DNA of 64,000 bases from Rhodohalobacter sulfatireducens (GTDB lineage: Bacteria; Bacteroidota; Rhodothermia; Balneolales; Balneolaceae), in contig NZ_JAKLWS010000028.1 in the NCBI RefSeq assembly GCF_022012475.1, positions 1-64,000 of the forward strand. The letters are read 5' to 3'. Of the stretch, positions 28,675-36,730 are shown in pieces (the stretch's first letter is position 1; the number at the start of each line of letters is the position of its first letter). Below the pieces are notes generated by a model that did no database searches, had not been told where the DNA came from, and worked only from the letters and a program-made list of their open reading frames with translations. The position numbers and the translations under genes were made by a program.

Positions 28675-29565
28675 TTACCCATTGATTAACGGCAAAAGCT
28701 TTTCAGCCGATCTGCGGGTCAGTTCCGTATAGAACTCTTCAGAAACAGAGGTACTTCCATGGTCTTCAATAAATTTTTTCTGTTCGGCACTCAGTCCTTC
28801 AGGCTTCTCATCAATAGAATTGATATATGGATTTGCGGGAGTGCGGTCAACCGGAGAACAGAATTCCACGGAAATGGCCCCGTCGAAGCCTGCTTCTTTT
28901 ACAGTATCCACAATTTTTGGCCAGTTTAGTTTCCCCATTCCCGGTGCCATGCGGTTATTATCCGCAACATGAATCCCGTTAATTCTTCCCTTTGCCCGAA
29001 GAATCGCGTCATAAGTATCATCTTCTTCAATATTCATATGGAATACATCCAGGCATACACCGCAGTTAGGCCCCACCTCTTTTGCAAGAGCAAGAGCCTG
29101 GTCACCCCGATTGATAAAGTAGGTTTCAAATCTATTAATGGGCTCGATGCCAATCAGTATCTCCTGTGATTCCGCATAATCATAAATCTCTTTCATGGAT
29201 GATACGGCCCATTCCCACTCCTCTTCCGGGCGGCCATCTGGAACCAGTTTTCCAACCGTACCGGGTACAACCGATACCATGGTACCGTTCAACTCTTTGA
29301 CCATTTTTACAACATCTTTTACATACTGGATGGACATCGCCCGCTGATCTTCATCGGCAGCAAGTAAATTACGTTCTTCCATCATCAGGGTAACCGATCC
29401 CCAGCAGCCAATACCGTGGTCTTTTAAAAGTTTGCCGATTTTTTGGGTGTCATACGATCCCGGTTCACCGGCAATTTCCAGTTTATGGTAGCCGAGCCGT
29501 GCAATTCGCTCAATTGTGGTTTCAATAGACTCGGCACGCATCCAGTTGTGTATTGCAAGTTCCAT
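28675..29565 (-). CDS. Sugar phosphate isomerase/epimerase-type TIM barrel
   Basis: The 296-residue cytoplasmic protein is of the xylose-isomerase-like TIM-barrel family: IGIEPINRFETYFINRGDQAL with a metal-binding Glu, VCLDVFHMNIEE with Asp and His, and a GAISVEFCSPVD end strand with Glu. These form the usual Glu-Asp-His-Glu divalent-metal site of hexulose/tagatose epimerase and hydroxypyruvate-isomerase relatives. It likely interconverts a keto sugar or related product of the glycan. It has no signal peptide. A 250-base gap with a short hairpin separates it from the dehydratase. Confidence 0.85.
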   Translation of the reverse strand: MELAIHNWMRAESIETTIERIARLGYHKLEIAGEPGSYDTQKIGKLLKDHGIGCWGSVTLMMEERNLLAADEDQRAMSIQYVKDVVKMVKELNGTMVSVVPGTVGKLVPDGRPEEEWEWAVSSMKEIYDYAESQEILIGIEPINRFETYFINRGDQALALAKEVGPNCGVCLDVFHMNIEEDDTYDAILRAKGRINGIHVADNNRMAPGMGKLNWPKIVDTVKEAGFDGAISVEFCSPVDRTPANPYINSIDEKPEGLSAEQKKFIEDHGSTSVSEEFYTELTRRSAEKLLPLING

Positions 29566-29847
29566 ATGTAAAGAATTCTTTTAGGATTATGTGTCTGTTT
29601 GGTAGTTTACATCAATAATAAACAAGTGTGTCAACACTTCAACTGCTTCATGTCAGTTCGCAGAAAATGTGCAGAATTGCTGATGGTTTGTCAAGCATTT
29701 TTATAAAATGGGTCTATTCTCCTCGTAACCAGCTTGTCACTCCGCCGGACAATCTCCTTACCGGACCCAATAGTCTGATAAAAATCCCGGAGAAGTTTTG
29801 GAACCGTTCAAGCTGCGAAATATCAATCACTAAATATTTACAGGAAG

Positions 29848-32748
29848 TTATTTCAAGGTTTTAATGTATTCGATAATGGCATCGATCTGCTGTTCACTCA
29901 GCGCACCCGCATAGGATGGCATGCCCGGATTATAGCCTGATGCAATCTTCTCATTGGGACTAAGAATACTCTCTCGGATGTAATTCTCATCAGCCGAAAC
30001 CGTTTCATCCCCCTGAATTTCCCGCTCAGACATCCACAATCTCTGAAGAGATGGTCCTACAAGACTTGTTCCATCGGTCGTATGACATGTGAAACATGCA
30101 TTTTCATAAATCTGCCTGCCTTGCTCAACCATGCCAACTCCTTCATCGTTGCCGGCAAGGTCCATATTATGTACTGCACCTGCAAGTATTGCAGCCTGCT
30201 GAATCCATTCGCCGGTCATGTTCTCTTCCTGAAGCAATACTTGTGAAATAGCATGCCCCGCCTCTGGACTTGACGGTTGTTCAGTCATAACTACCAGTGT
30301 ACGAAGCCGTACATTCAGATCGCTATCTTCCAGCAAATCTGCATTCAGGATTGCCTGAACGGATTGATCAGAAGGCGGAAGTACCTGCACGGCATTTGCC
30401 CGTACTCCGGCGGAAGGATGTTTTAGGGCTCCAATTGCTGCATCATAAGCTTGCGAGCCGGGCTGATTCAAAGCACCCAGTCCGTGAAGGGTCCAAAGGG
30501 CATGAATCGCACCGGCATTGATGCCAACATCATCAACCGAGGCATCTTCTACAAGATCGATCAGGGCCGGAATGGCATCCTCATCTCCGCTTTCCACCAA
30601 CAACCGCTGTGCATGCTGACGCCAGAGCATATTGGTGTGTGATAAGATCTCGACCAGTTGTTCTGTATTTGCTCCTTCAAGCGACATCGGTTCTGGCTCT
30701 TCCGTACCTTCGTAGACAATGCGGTAAATTCTTCCGTGCTGACGATCCCTCAGAGGATTCGCATAAGCGTTGCCGGGTGTTGGTTCCTGGCGGTCGCTCT
30801 CAGCATTGTGCTGAAGGATATAGTTGTACCAATCGGCGATCCATACATGCCCGTCCGGCCCTACTTCTGCCATCACCGGGCTGAACCACTCGTCATCGCT
30901 GGCAATAAGGTTTCTCGGATAACCGGCGCTGTAACTGTCGCCCTCTTTTTCCAAAGTCATTTCAGCCACCAATTGAACGGTCGGTTCTGTAATAAATGCT
31001 CGCTGATTCCAATACTCTGACGGCCACTCGCGTGCTGTGTACAAACCATGCCCCGCTGCAGATGTAAAAGCGCCAACCCAGTCAACCTGGCGAAACAGGT
31101 TGGTAAGAGTAATCACCCGTGCCGATTCCGCCAGCCTGTCGGTCACCAAATCATTCAGACCATCCACCTCCTCATAATGCCCCCGGGGAATTGTAAACAT
31201 CGTACTTGGATTACCATTGGCCGTGGATATAAATGCATTTCCCTGTTCATTAAAACCAAGCCCCCAGGTATTGTTATTGGTTCGCTGGAGAAACTCCAGT
31301 TTCGACCCGTCTTCTTTAAAACGGTAAATTCCCATGCGAAACTCGTGCCGCTCTCCGCCAACCGTTCCTTCCATTCCGGCATACCCCAAAACGCCCCAGA
31401 GCCAGTTATCCAGTCCATAATGCAGGTTGTTCGGTCCTGCGTGGGTATCCCATTGATTCCAGCCTTCAAACAAAATCTCCCTCACATCGGCCTTATCGTC
31501 TCCGTCGGTATCCATTAAAAACAGTGTTTGCGGAGCCTGGTGAACCACTATACCGCCGTTGACAAACTCCAGGCTGGTGGGAATATTCAAACTATCAGCA
31601 AACACAGTAAATGTGTCTGCTTTGCCATCTTCATTGGTATCTTCAAGAATTATAATCCGGTCTTTGCCGCCATTATCCGGCCAAAATTCGCGGGGGTACG
31701 GATATTCGATCGATTCAATCACCCACAAACGACCTTTTTCATCCCAATCCATGTAGATTGGATTGACGATGTCCGGCTCTGATGCAAACAATTCTACACG
31801 GTATCCCGGCTGTACGATCATCCGGTCAATCGCTGTAATCGCATCAAGTGGTTTCTGTTTGCGATAATATCGCGGATTATTTCCCTGGCGGTCCATCGGG
31901 CCCACCTCTTCCTCATAGCGCAGCCGTTCCTCATGTGGCGGGGGAAAGGGCACATCCAACACCACGTATTCAAAAGGGTTTTCAATAGTCCGTGATGCCA
32001 GTTCTGCCTGAACATCCTGACCGGCTGCCCAACGGATTCCGCGCTCCAGCAGTTCATGAAATCCCGAATTTTGCCAAGTACGCTCATCATGGCCCCACGC
32101 TGTATAAAAAACACGCCCGTCTCCCTGGGTACGTATCCAGGTCCAGGGTTCATCCTCACGGTAGCTTAGAACGGTGCGATTTTCTTCGTTATGCTTTTGA
32201 TGAACATAGGTTTCGTCCCAGCTTTCAAATCCGTTAAACCCTTGCATAATTTCATGGTCGGGTTCAGCAATACGTGTCCGAAACGAATCTACTTCGTGGC
32301 TCAAAAATGCTCCTCCAACAAGATTGATATATCGTTCAGAATCCCGAAAATTTCCGGATGCTGAATGTACCGGTATAAACCCGCCACCTTCTTCAACATA
32401 TGTAATCAGCGCTTCTTCCACATCAGACGGCATCTCCGGGTAAGCCGGTTCGTGGTAATTTGCATAGAGCAGGAGTGCATCATACTTCCTCAGATTTTGC
32501 AAATTGATATCCTGGAGATCACTTGTATAAAATAGTTCTATACCTCTATCCATCATCGGCCTAAAAACATCACGAATCCGAACGCTGGGTTCGTGTCCGC
32601 CGTCATCGCCTAAAAACAAGACATTCAGGCGGGAATCACCAGCTCGTTCTTCATTTTGTGAACTTCCGGAAGTACAGCCGGTCAGAGCTAGTACAATGCT
32701 TGCCAGTACAAGCACACCCCATAGTTTAGATTGTATATTTTTTGACAT
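29848..32748 (-). CDS. ThuA/propeller/HEAT/cytochrome c fusion lipoprotein
   Basis: The 966-residue protein has a lipobox (LTGC, Cys25), a ThuA domain (about 38-265, LNVLFLGDDGGHEPS opening and an AWGHDERTW stretch), a PVC-type dehydrogenase propeller (about 310-680), HEAT-like repeats (about 690-850) and a C-terminal cytochrome c with CFTCH at 885-889 and a Met ligand in GMPSYAG near 938. It is a larger cousin of the SGNH fusion at 17273-20440 with a different N-terminal domain. Periplasmic redox function linked to sugar oxidation is inferred. It is embedded among cytoplasmic sugar-acid genes. Confidence 0.88.
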   Translation of the reverse strand: MSKNIQSKLWGVLVLASIVLALTGCTSGSSQNEERAGDSRLNVLFLGDDGGHEPSVRIRDVFRPMMDRGIELFYTSDLQDINLQNLRKYDALLLYANYHEPAYPEMPSDVEEALITYVEEGGGFIPVHSASGNFRDSERYINLVGGAFLSHEVDSFRTRIAEPDHEIMQGFNGFESWDETYVHQKHNEENRTVLSYREDEPWTWIRTQGDGRVFYTAWGHDERTWQNSGFHELLERGIRWAAGQDVQAELASRTIENPFEYVVLDVPFPPPHEERLRYEEEVGPMDRQGNNPRYYRKQKPLDAITAIDRMIVQPGYRVELFASEPDIVNPIYMDWDEKGRLWVIESIEYPYPREFWPDNGGKDRIIILEDTNEDGKADTFTVFADSLNIPTSLEFVNGGIVVHQAPQTLFLMDTDGDDKADVREILFEGWNQWDTHAGPNNLHYGLDNWLWGVLGYAGMEGTVGGERHEFRMGIYRFKEDGSKLEFLQRTNNNTWGLGFNEQGNAFISTANGNPSTMFTIPRGHYEEVDGLNDLVTDRLAESARVITLTNLFRQVDWVGAFTSAAGHGLYTAREWPSEYWNQRAFITEPTVQLVAEMTLEKEGDSYSAGYPRNLIASDDEWFSPVMAEVGPDGHVWIADWYNYILQHNAESDRQEPTPGNAYANPLRDRQHGRIYRIVYEGTEEPEPMSLEGANTEQLVEILSHTNMLWRQHAQRLLVESGDEDAIPALIDLVEDASVDDVGINAGAIHALWTLHGLGALNQPGSQAYDAAIGALKHPSAGVRANAVQVLPPSDQSVQAILNADLLEDSDLNVRLRTLVVMTEQPSSPEAGHAISQVLLQEENMTGEWIQQAAILAGAVHNMDLAGNDEGVGMVEQGRQIYENACFTCHTTDGTSLVGPSLQRLWMSEREIQGDETVSADENYIRESILSPNEKIASGYNPGMPSYAGALSEQQIDAIIEYIKTLK

Positions 32749-32802
32749 GGAATAAATGATTACTTGGTCAGTATTTATATTTAAATCCAGTTAAATTACT
32801 GA

Positions 32803-33639
32803 TTATATCGTCAGATCTTTAAATGATCTGGCCTGTGCCTCAATTGCCCGTTCGGTTGCTAAACGTTCCACACTGGATGCGCCGAAAAAGCCCGCCACGC
32901 CTTCAGTATGTTCAAAAATGTACTGCGCATCTTCGGGTTCTGCAATTGGTCCGCCATGGCAAAGTACAATTACATCCTCACGAATTTCTTTAGCCACATC
33001 ATGCATCTCCTGGATTCGTTTTGCCGCCTCTTCCAATGTGGGCGCTACATCAGCACTGACCCCGATGGATCCTTTTACAGTGGTGTTCATATGAGTAACC
33101 AGAACATCTGCGCCGGCTTCTGTCATTTTAATGGTTTGGTCAACATCAAATACATATGGACAAGTAAGCATCTCTAACTCATGTGCCTGGCGGATCATCT
33201 CCACTTCCAGGTCGTAACTCATGCCCGTTTCTTCAAGAATTTGCCGGAAATTTCCATCGATCACTCCAACTGTTGGAAAATTCTGAACACCGTCAAATCC
33301 CATCTCTTTGAGTTGTTTGAGAAATACGGGCATCAAACGAAAGGGATCAGTTCCGCAGACTCCAGCCAGAACCGGTGTATCCTGGACCACTGGAAGAACT
33401 TCACGCGCCATATCAACTACAATTTCGTTGGCATCGCCATAAGCAAGAATACCGGCCGCACTGCCCCGACCGGCCATCCGATAGCGGCCGGAATTATAAA
33501 TGATAATAATATCAACACCGCCTTTTTCTGCAAACTTTGCAGAAATTCCTGTACCGGCACCGGCACCAATAAGCGGTTGATTTTTTTTGATTTGATTGTT
33601 GAGTCGTTCGAGACATTCCTGGTAGGGTATAAATGGCAT
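32803..33639 (-). CDS. PEP-hydrolase-family TIM barrel (Tm-1 C-terminal half homolog)
   Basis: The 278-residue protein matches the TIM-barrel signal-transduction/phosphoenolpyruvate hydrolase family: an [31 protein letters not shown] opening, [21 protein letters not shown] and a CHGGPI loop. No signal peptide. Together with the adjacent UPF0261 gene it reproduces the two halves of plant Tm-1 and fungal fusion proteins, in the same order along the transcript. Family chemistry is uncertain; aldolase- or hydrolase-like action on a small carboxylate is possible. Confidence 0.86.
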   Translation of the reverse strand: MPFIPYQECLERLNNQIKKNQPLIGAGAGTGISAKFAEKGGVDIIIIYNSGRYRMAGRGSAAGILAYGDANEIVVDMAREVLPVVQDTPVLAGVCGTDPFRLMPVFLKQLKEMGFDGVQNFPTVGVIDGNFRQILEETGMSYDLEVEMIRQAHELEMLTCPYVFDVDQTIKMTEAGADVLVTHMNTTVKGSIGVSADVAPTLEEAAKRIQEMHDVAKEIREDVIVLCHGGPIAEPEDAQYIFEHTEGVAGFFGASSVERLATERAIEAQARSFKDLTI

Positions 33640-33731
33640 GTGTTTTGTATGTGGTTTGTTGTTAGTTGTATTCTTTTCTGTTACTAAAAGACTGGTGTCC
33701 TGTTCAATTATGTTTTTAAAAAAAGGACTTC

Positions 33732-34937
33732 TTATAACATTGATAACAGTTCTTCTGCAATCCTGTCGGCAAATTCAGGATCGTTGATATGGAGGTCTAA
33801 TTCAACTACATTTACATTCGTGGACACACTCTCCCGCAGTGAATCAAATAATGCCTCATCAGTTTCAGAATCAAAAAATGGCTGTCCATCAGCATCCAGG
33901 CTGCTTACTCCTTTTAACGGCAATATTAATGTAACCGGCCCATTCGCCTGATTGAGTTTTCCTGCAATCTTATTCCCGATTTTTCGGCATTCATCTGCAG
34001 TGGTGCGCATGAGCGTAACCGTCGGATTATGCTTATATAGGTTTCTACCTTTAAACTGTTGCGGCACTGTTTCCATGGCATGGAAATTCACCATATCTAA
34101 AGCCCCGCAGGAAACCACTTGGGGAATGCCTTTTCTTCCTGCCGCTCCAAGACGGTCTTCTCCGGCCGGTAGAACACCGCCAACTACCTGGTCTGCCCAC
34201 TCAGTCGTGGTAATATCTGCAACAGCGGCAAAAAAACCATCTTCTATCAATCCTTCCATCGCCCGGCCTCCGGTGCCAGTAGCGTGAAACACCAGAAGTT
34301 CATAACCCGCCTTTTCAAGCTTTTTTCGTACTTCGCTTACACAAGGTGTGGTTACCCCGAACATGGAGGCTGCAATGAGCGGTTTATCCTCTGCCGCCGG
34401 AGCAACCTGCTCCGCCATTCCGCAAACCGCACCCACCGCATTGGCCAATACCTGTCGGGAGAGACGATTCAGCCCGGCAATGTCGGTAACTGAATACATC
34501 ATTGTAATGTCTTTAACCCCTACATAAGAACTCACATCCGAACTGGCCAGGGTTGATACCATGACTTTGGGAACCCCAACCGGTAACTGCCTCATCCCAG
34601 CCGTGGCAATATTTGTTCCGGCCCCTCCGCCTAGACTTAATACGGCATCAAAGCGTTGTTCTGAATAAAGCTGAGGGACAATTTTTTCCACACCAGCAAT
34701 CATTACATCAATAGCCTGTCCGCGATCTCCTGTTGACCGTAATTTTTGAAGGCTGCTTCCACCAGCTTTAGCTACTTCTGCCGATGAAATATCAGGTTGA
34801 AGATTCACCGGATCTTCAAGAACACCTACATCCGTCAATAATACATGGTGACCCCGTCTCACAATAAGATCCCTGGCGTAGACGAATTCCTCCCCCTTTG
34901 TATCGAAAGCTCCAATTAATAAGATTTTTTTTGGCAA
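33732..34937 (-). CDS. Tm-1-like ATP-binding (UPF0261) protein
   Basis: The 401-residue cytoplasmic protein begins with [23 protein letters not shown], the UPF0261 hallmark, and has [16 protein letters not shown] and [18 protein letters not shown] motifs. Translation starts at TTG, since an in-frame TAA lies eight codons upstream with no ATG between. In tomato the homologous half of Tm-1 binds ATP and blocks a viral replicase; its ancestral bacterial role is unknown. The partner TIM barrel follows after 92 bases, suggesting a complex or sequential steps. Confidence 0.88.
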   Translation of the reverse strand: MPKKILLIGAFDTKGEEFVYARDLIVRRGHHVLLTDVGVLEDPVNLQPDISSAEVAKAGGSSLQKLRSTGDRGQAIDVMIAGVEKIVPQLYSEQRFDAVLSLGGGAGTNIATAGMRQLPVGVPKVMVSTLASSDVSSYVGVKDITMMYSVTDIAGLNRLSRQVLANAVGAVCGMAEQVAPAAEDKPLIAASMFGVTTPCVSEVRKKLEKAGYELLVFHATGTGGRAMEGLIEDGFFAAVADITTTEWADQVVGGVLPAGEDRLGAAGRKGIPQVVSCGALDMVNFHAMETVPQQFKGRNLYKHNPTVTLMRTTADECRKIGNKIAGKLNQANGPVTLILPLKGVSSLDADGQPFFDSETDEALFDSLRESVSTNVNVVELDLHINDPEFADRIAEELLSML

Positions 34938-35035
34938 AAACTCGGATTTTGAGAGTTAGCGGTTTGTTAGCCTGATTAACAATCTCAATTAAATTTCAAT
35001 ACTCCTCATTTCACAAACCTAATAGCTATAGGCTA

Positions 35036-35440
35036 TTACTTTATACTTGCCCACGGTTCTTGATCATCTACATAAACCATCGATCCTTCCAGGTCCGCCG
35101 CCGGGCCCAGTATCGCCAGAAAAGACAGTGTTTCATCCGTAGTGTTAAAGGTTGCATGAACCATTTTTTTGGGGACAAAAACAGACTCCCCTGGTTGCAA
35201 AAATTTCTTTTCTTGTTGGATCCACTGCTCTGCTTTGCCCGATAAAATATAAATTACTTCATCCATATCCGGGTGGAAATGAAATGGATGCCCCCCGCCA
35301 GGCCCAACCTCAACCCGAACCACAATCAAATCCTTACTACCCGTTAAATCCGGCCGGGAAAACCAGTGGTGAATTCCTCGTTCCAGCTTTTCGACCACCA
35401 TATTTTCCCGGGTAAAAAATTTACCTTCAAGATCACTCAT
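35036..35440 (-). CDS. Single-domain cupin protein
   Basis: The product is a small cupin: GGGHPFHFHPDMDEVIYILSG gives the two His and Glu of motif 1, and GESVFVPKKMVHATFNT gives the His of motif 2, so a metal site is likely intact. I start at the ATG at 35440; a GTG two codons earlier is possible. Cytoplasmic, 134 residues. It could be an isomerase for a sugar acid or a sensor of it. It starts 13 bases after the stop of the upstream ThuA gene and so belongs to the same operon. Confidence 0.85.
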   Translation of the reverse strand: MSDLEGKFFTRENMVVEKLERGIHHWFSRPDLTGSKDLIVVRVEVGPGGGHPFHFHPDMDEVIYILSGKAEQWIQQEKKFLQPGESVFVPKKMVHATFNTTDETLSFLAILGPAADLEGSMVYVDDQEPWASIK

Positions 35441-35453
35441 ATGCACACTCGGT

Positions 35454-36206
35454 TTATTTGGTTTCTGTTAGCCATTTAATACTGTTTTGCAACAGGGTAA
35501 TGTATGCGGGATGTAGATGTGCTTCCCCGTCATGCCCCAAAGTAATTCCTACAATCCGGCCTTGCCCGTATTCTGATGTCCAAACAACCGGGTATTCGGC
35601 CCCAGTCTCCTCTTCGAGTCCCGTTGCCAAAACATGAATCTCGTTTCCATCCGGGTCTTCTTCAAAACGGTACAGCTCATCTTTAATGGTAAATTGGCCC
35701 GGCACAGCTGCCATCAATGGATGATTAGTTTTGGTTACACTTACTTCAAACTCACCATAGGGAGGGTGGCTGCGGGATCCTCCACCCACCAGGTCTCTGT
35801 TATATTCCGGCCAGTCTTCCCAGTTGTACCAAACCGCTGGATGTACAAGCAATAATCCATTCCCCGCTTCAACAAATTCAAAGATGGCATCTCTAAGATC
35901 AGGATCAGGGAGCGGCTGATTGTTGCTCAGATAGAGAACATCAAGGCCTGTGAGCTCTGGAAGGATCTCATTCGGCTCATCCGTGTAACTGACGGAAGCA
36001 CCGGTTTCTGAAATAATTTTTTGATCTTCCTCATTAAACCAACGCTCAAAATCATGGTGCATACCGCCGCCGACTATCAGAACAGAAAGTGAATCACTTT
36101 CGGAAGAATGACTAAATGCTTGCAGTTGATTGATTGATAATATCACAGAAATTATCAAAAAGAAAAGTCCAAAAAATATGTTCGAGCACCTTAGCATCTT
36201 CTTCAT
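35454..36206 (-). CDS. Secreted ThuA-domain protein
   Basis: The 250-residue protein has a signal peptide (about 12-31) and a single ThuA domain: SVLIVGGGMHHDFERWF, DVLYLSNNQPLPDPDLRDAIFEFVEAGNGLLLVHPAVWYN and GRIVGITLGHDGEAH. It leads the central catabolic block and is the third ThuA domain in the window. Activity of secreted ThuA proteins is not firmly established. Confidence 0.85.
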   Translation of the reverse strand: MKKMLRCSNIFFGLFFLIISVILSINQLQAFSHSSESDSLSVLIVGGGMHHDFERWFNEEDQKIISETGASVSYTDEPNEILPELTGLDVLYLSNNQPLPDPDLRDAIFEFVEAGNGLLLVHPAVWYNWEDWPEYNRDLVGGGSRSHPPYGEFEVSVTKTNHPLMAAVPGQFTIKDELYRFEEDPDGNEIHVLATGLEEETGAEYPVVWTSEYGQGRIVGITLGHDGEAHLHPAYITLLQNSIKWLTETK

Positions 36207-36233
36207 CGTACAAATAAATTTGCCTGGGATTAT

Positions 36234-36480
36234 CTATTTCAGATTTTGATGTATCATTACCTTCGGTTCCTGAGTAAGAATTGCATTCAATTCATGGTCA
36301 ATTTCAAGATGTATATTAGCAATATTTCATCGTTCCACTAAACCCAAAGAGTAATTATACAGCTGAATATCGGCTGTTTCCCGGTCAGCTCCAATTTCTT
36401 TCCATTCCACTACGTGTCGGGGTTCGATCCGGATCGCCCGAGCCATTCATTTTCTGCGGGGATAATTTTGGTATCCATTC
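36234..36480 (-). pseudogene. Probable remnant of a sulfatase C-terminus
   Basis: This 524-base gap holds no intact gene, but its left half translates on the minus strand into something like the end of an iduronate-2-sulfatase-type sulfatase. Reading 36446-36234 gives an AIRIEPRHVVEWKEIGAD stretch, then ADIQLYNYSLGLVER, an in-frame TGA at 36327-36329, and in the same frame NIANIHLEIDHELNAILTQE. This follows the usual pattern of RTdryryvEW, ELYdy..dP.E..NiA. A further piece (PAENEWLG) is in another frame at 36478-36440. Internal stop plus frame change indicate decay. The assignment rests on motif recognition only. Confidence 0.5.
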
Positions 36481-36730
36481 TCACTAGACTCTCACTTGCA
36501 AATTCCGTAATACAGTGACAAGGTTTATCTGATAGTATATATACATAAGGTGATGCGCAGGGTGAAATCATCCCTTCTATAGTTAAAACAACTAGAATAC
36601 TAACAACTATTTGGAATATGTCAATGATAAACTATTGGAACACTCAGTTAAAGTCCTCTTCCAACTGTAGAGAAAAGTTTTTATTCCGACTTTTGCCGAT
36701 GGATGACACTTGACGAGACACGAATAAAGA
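36481..36730. other. Intergenic remainder without recognised gene
   Basis: The 250 bases between the sulfatase remnant and the next intact sulfatase stop hold a stretch open on the minus strand (about 36478-36630) that lacks a plausible ATG start and any domain. I see no clear promoter or terminator. Confidence 0.35.

Noticed and set aside
29566-29847. Possible gene in the gap before the ThuA-cytochrome fusion
   Set aside because: Minus-strand frames are broken or lack a start and show no known motif; the plus-strand frame runs into the neighbouring gene's end.
36207-36233. Bacteroidota -7 promoter (TAnnTTTG) upstream of the ThuA-led block
   Set aside because: I looked upstream of this and several other operon-leading genes; only mismatched or wrongly spaced versions were found, so no promoter is claimed.
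36411-36445. A tRNA-like 3' end (GGTTCGATCC followed by CCA) on the plus strand
   Set aside because: The T-stem and acceptor strands do not pair and no 5' half is present; the palindrome CGATCCGGATCG and the sulfatase-like translation explain the sequence better.
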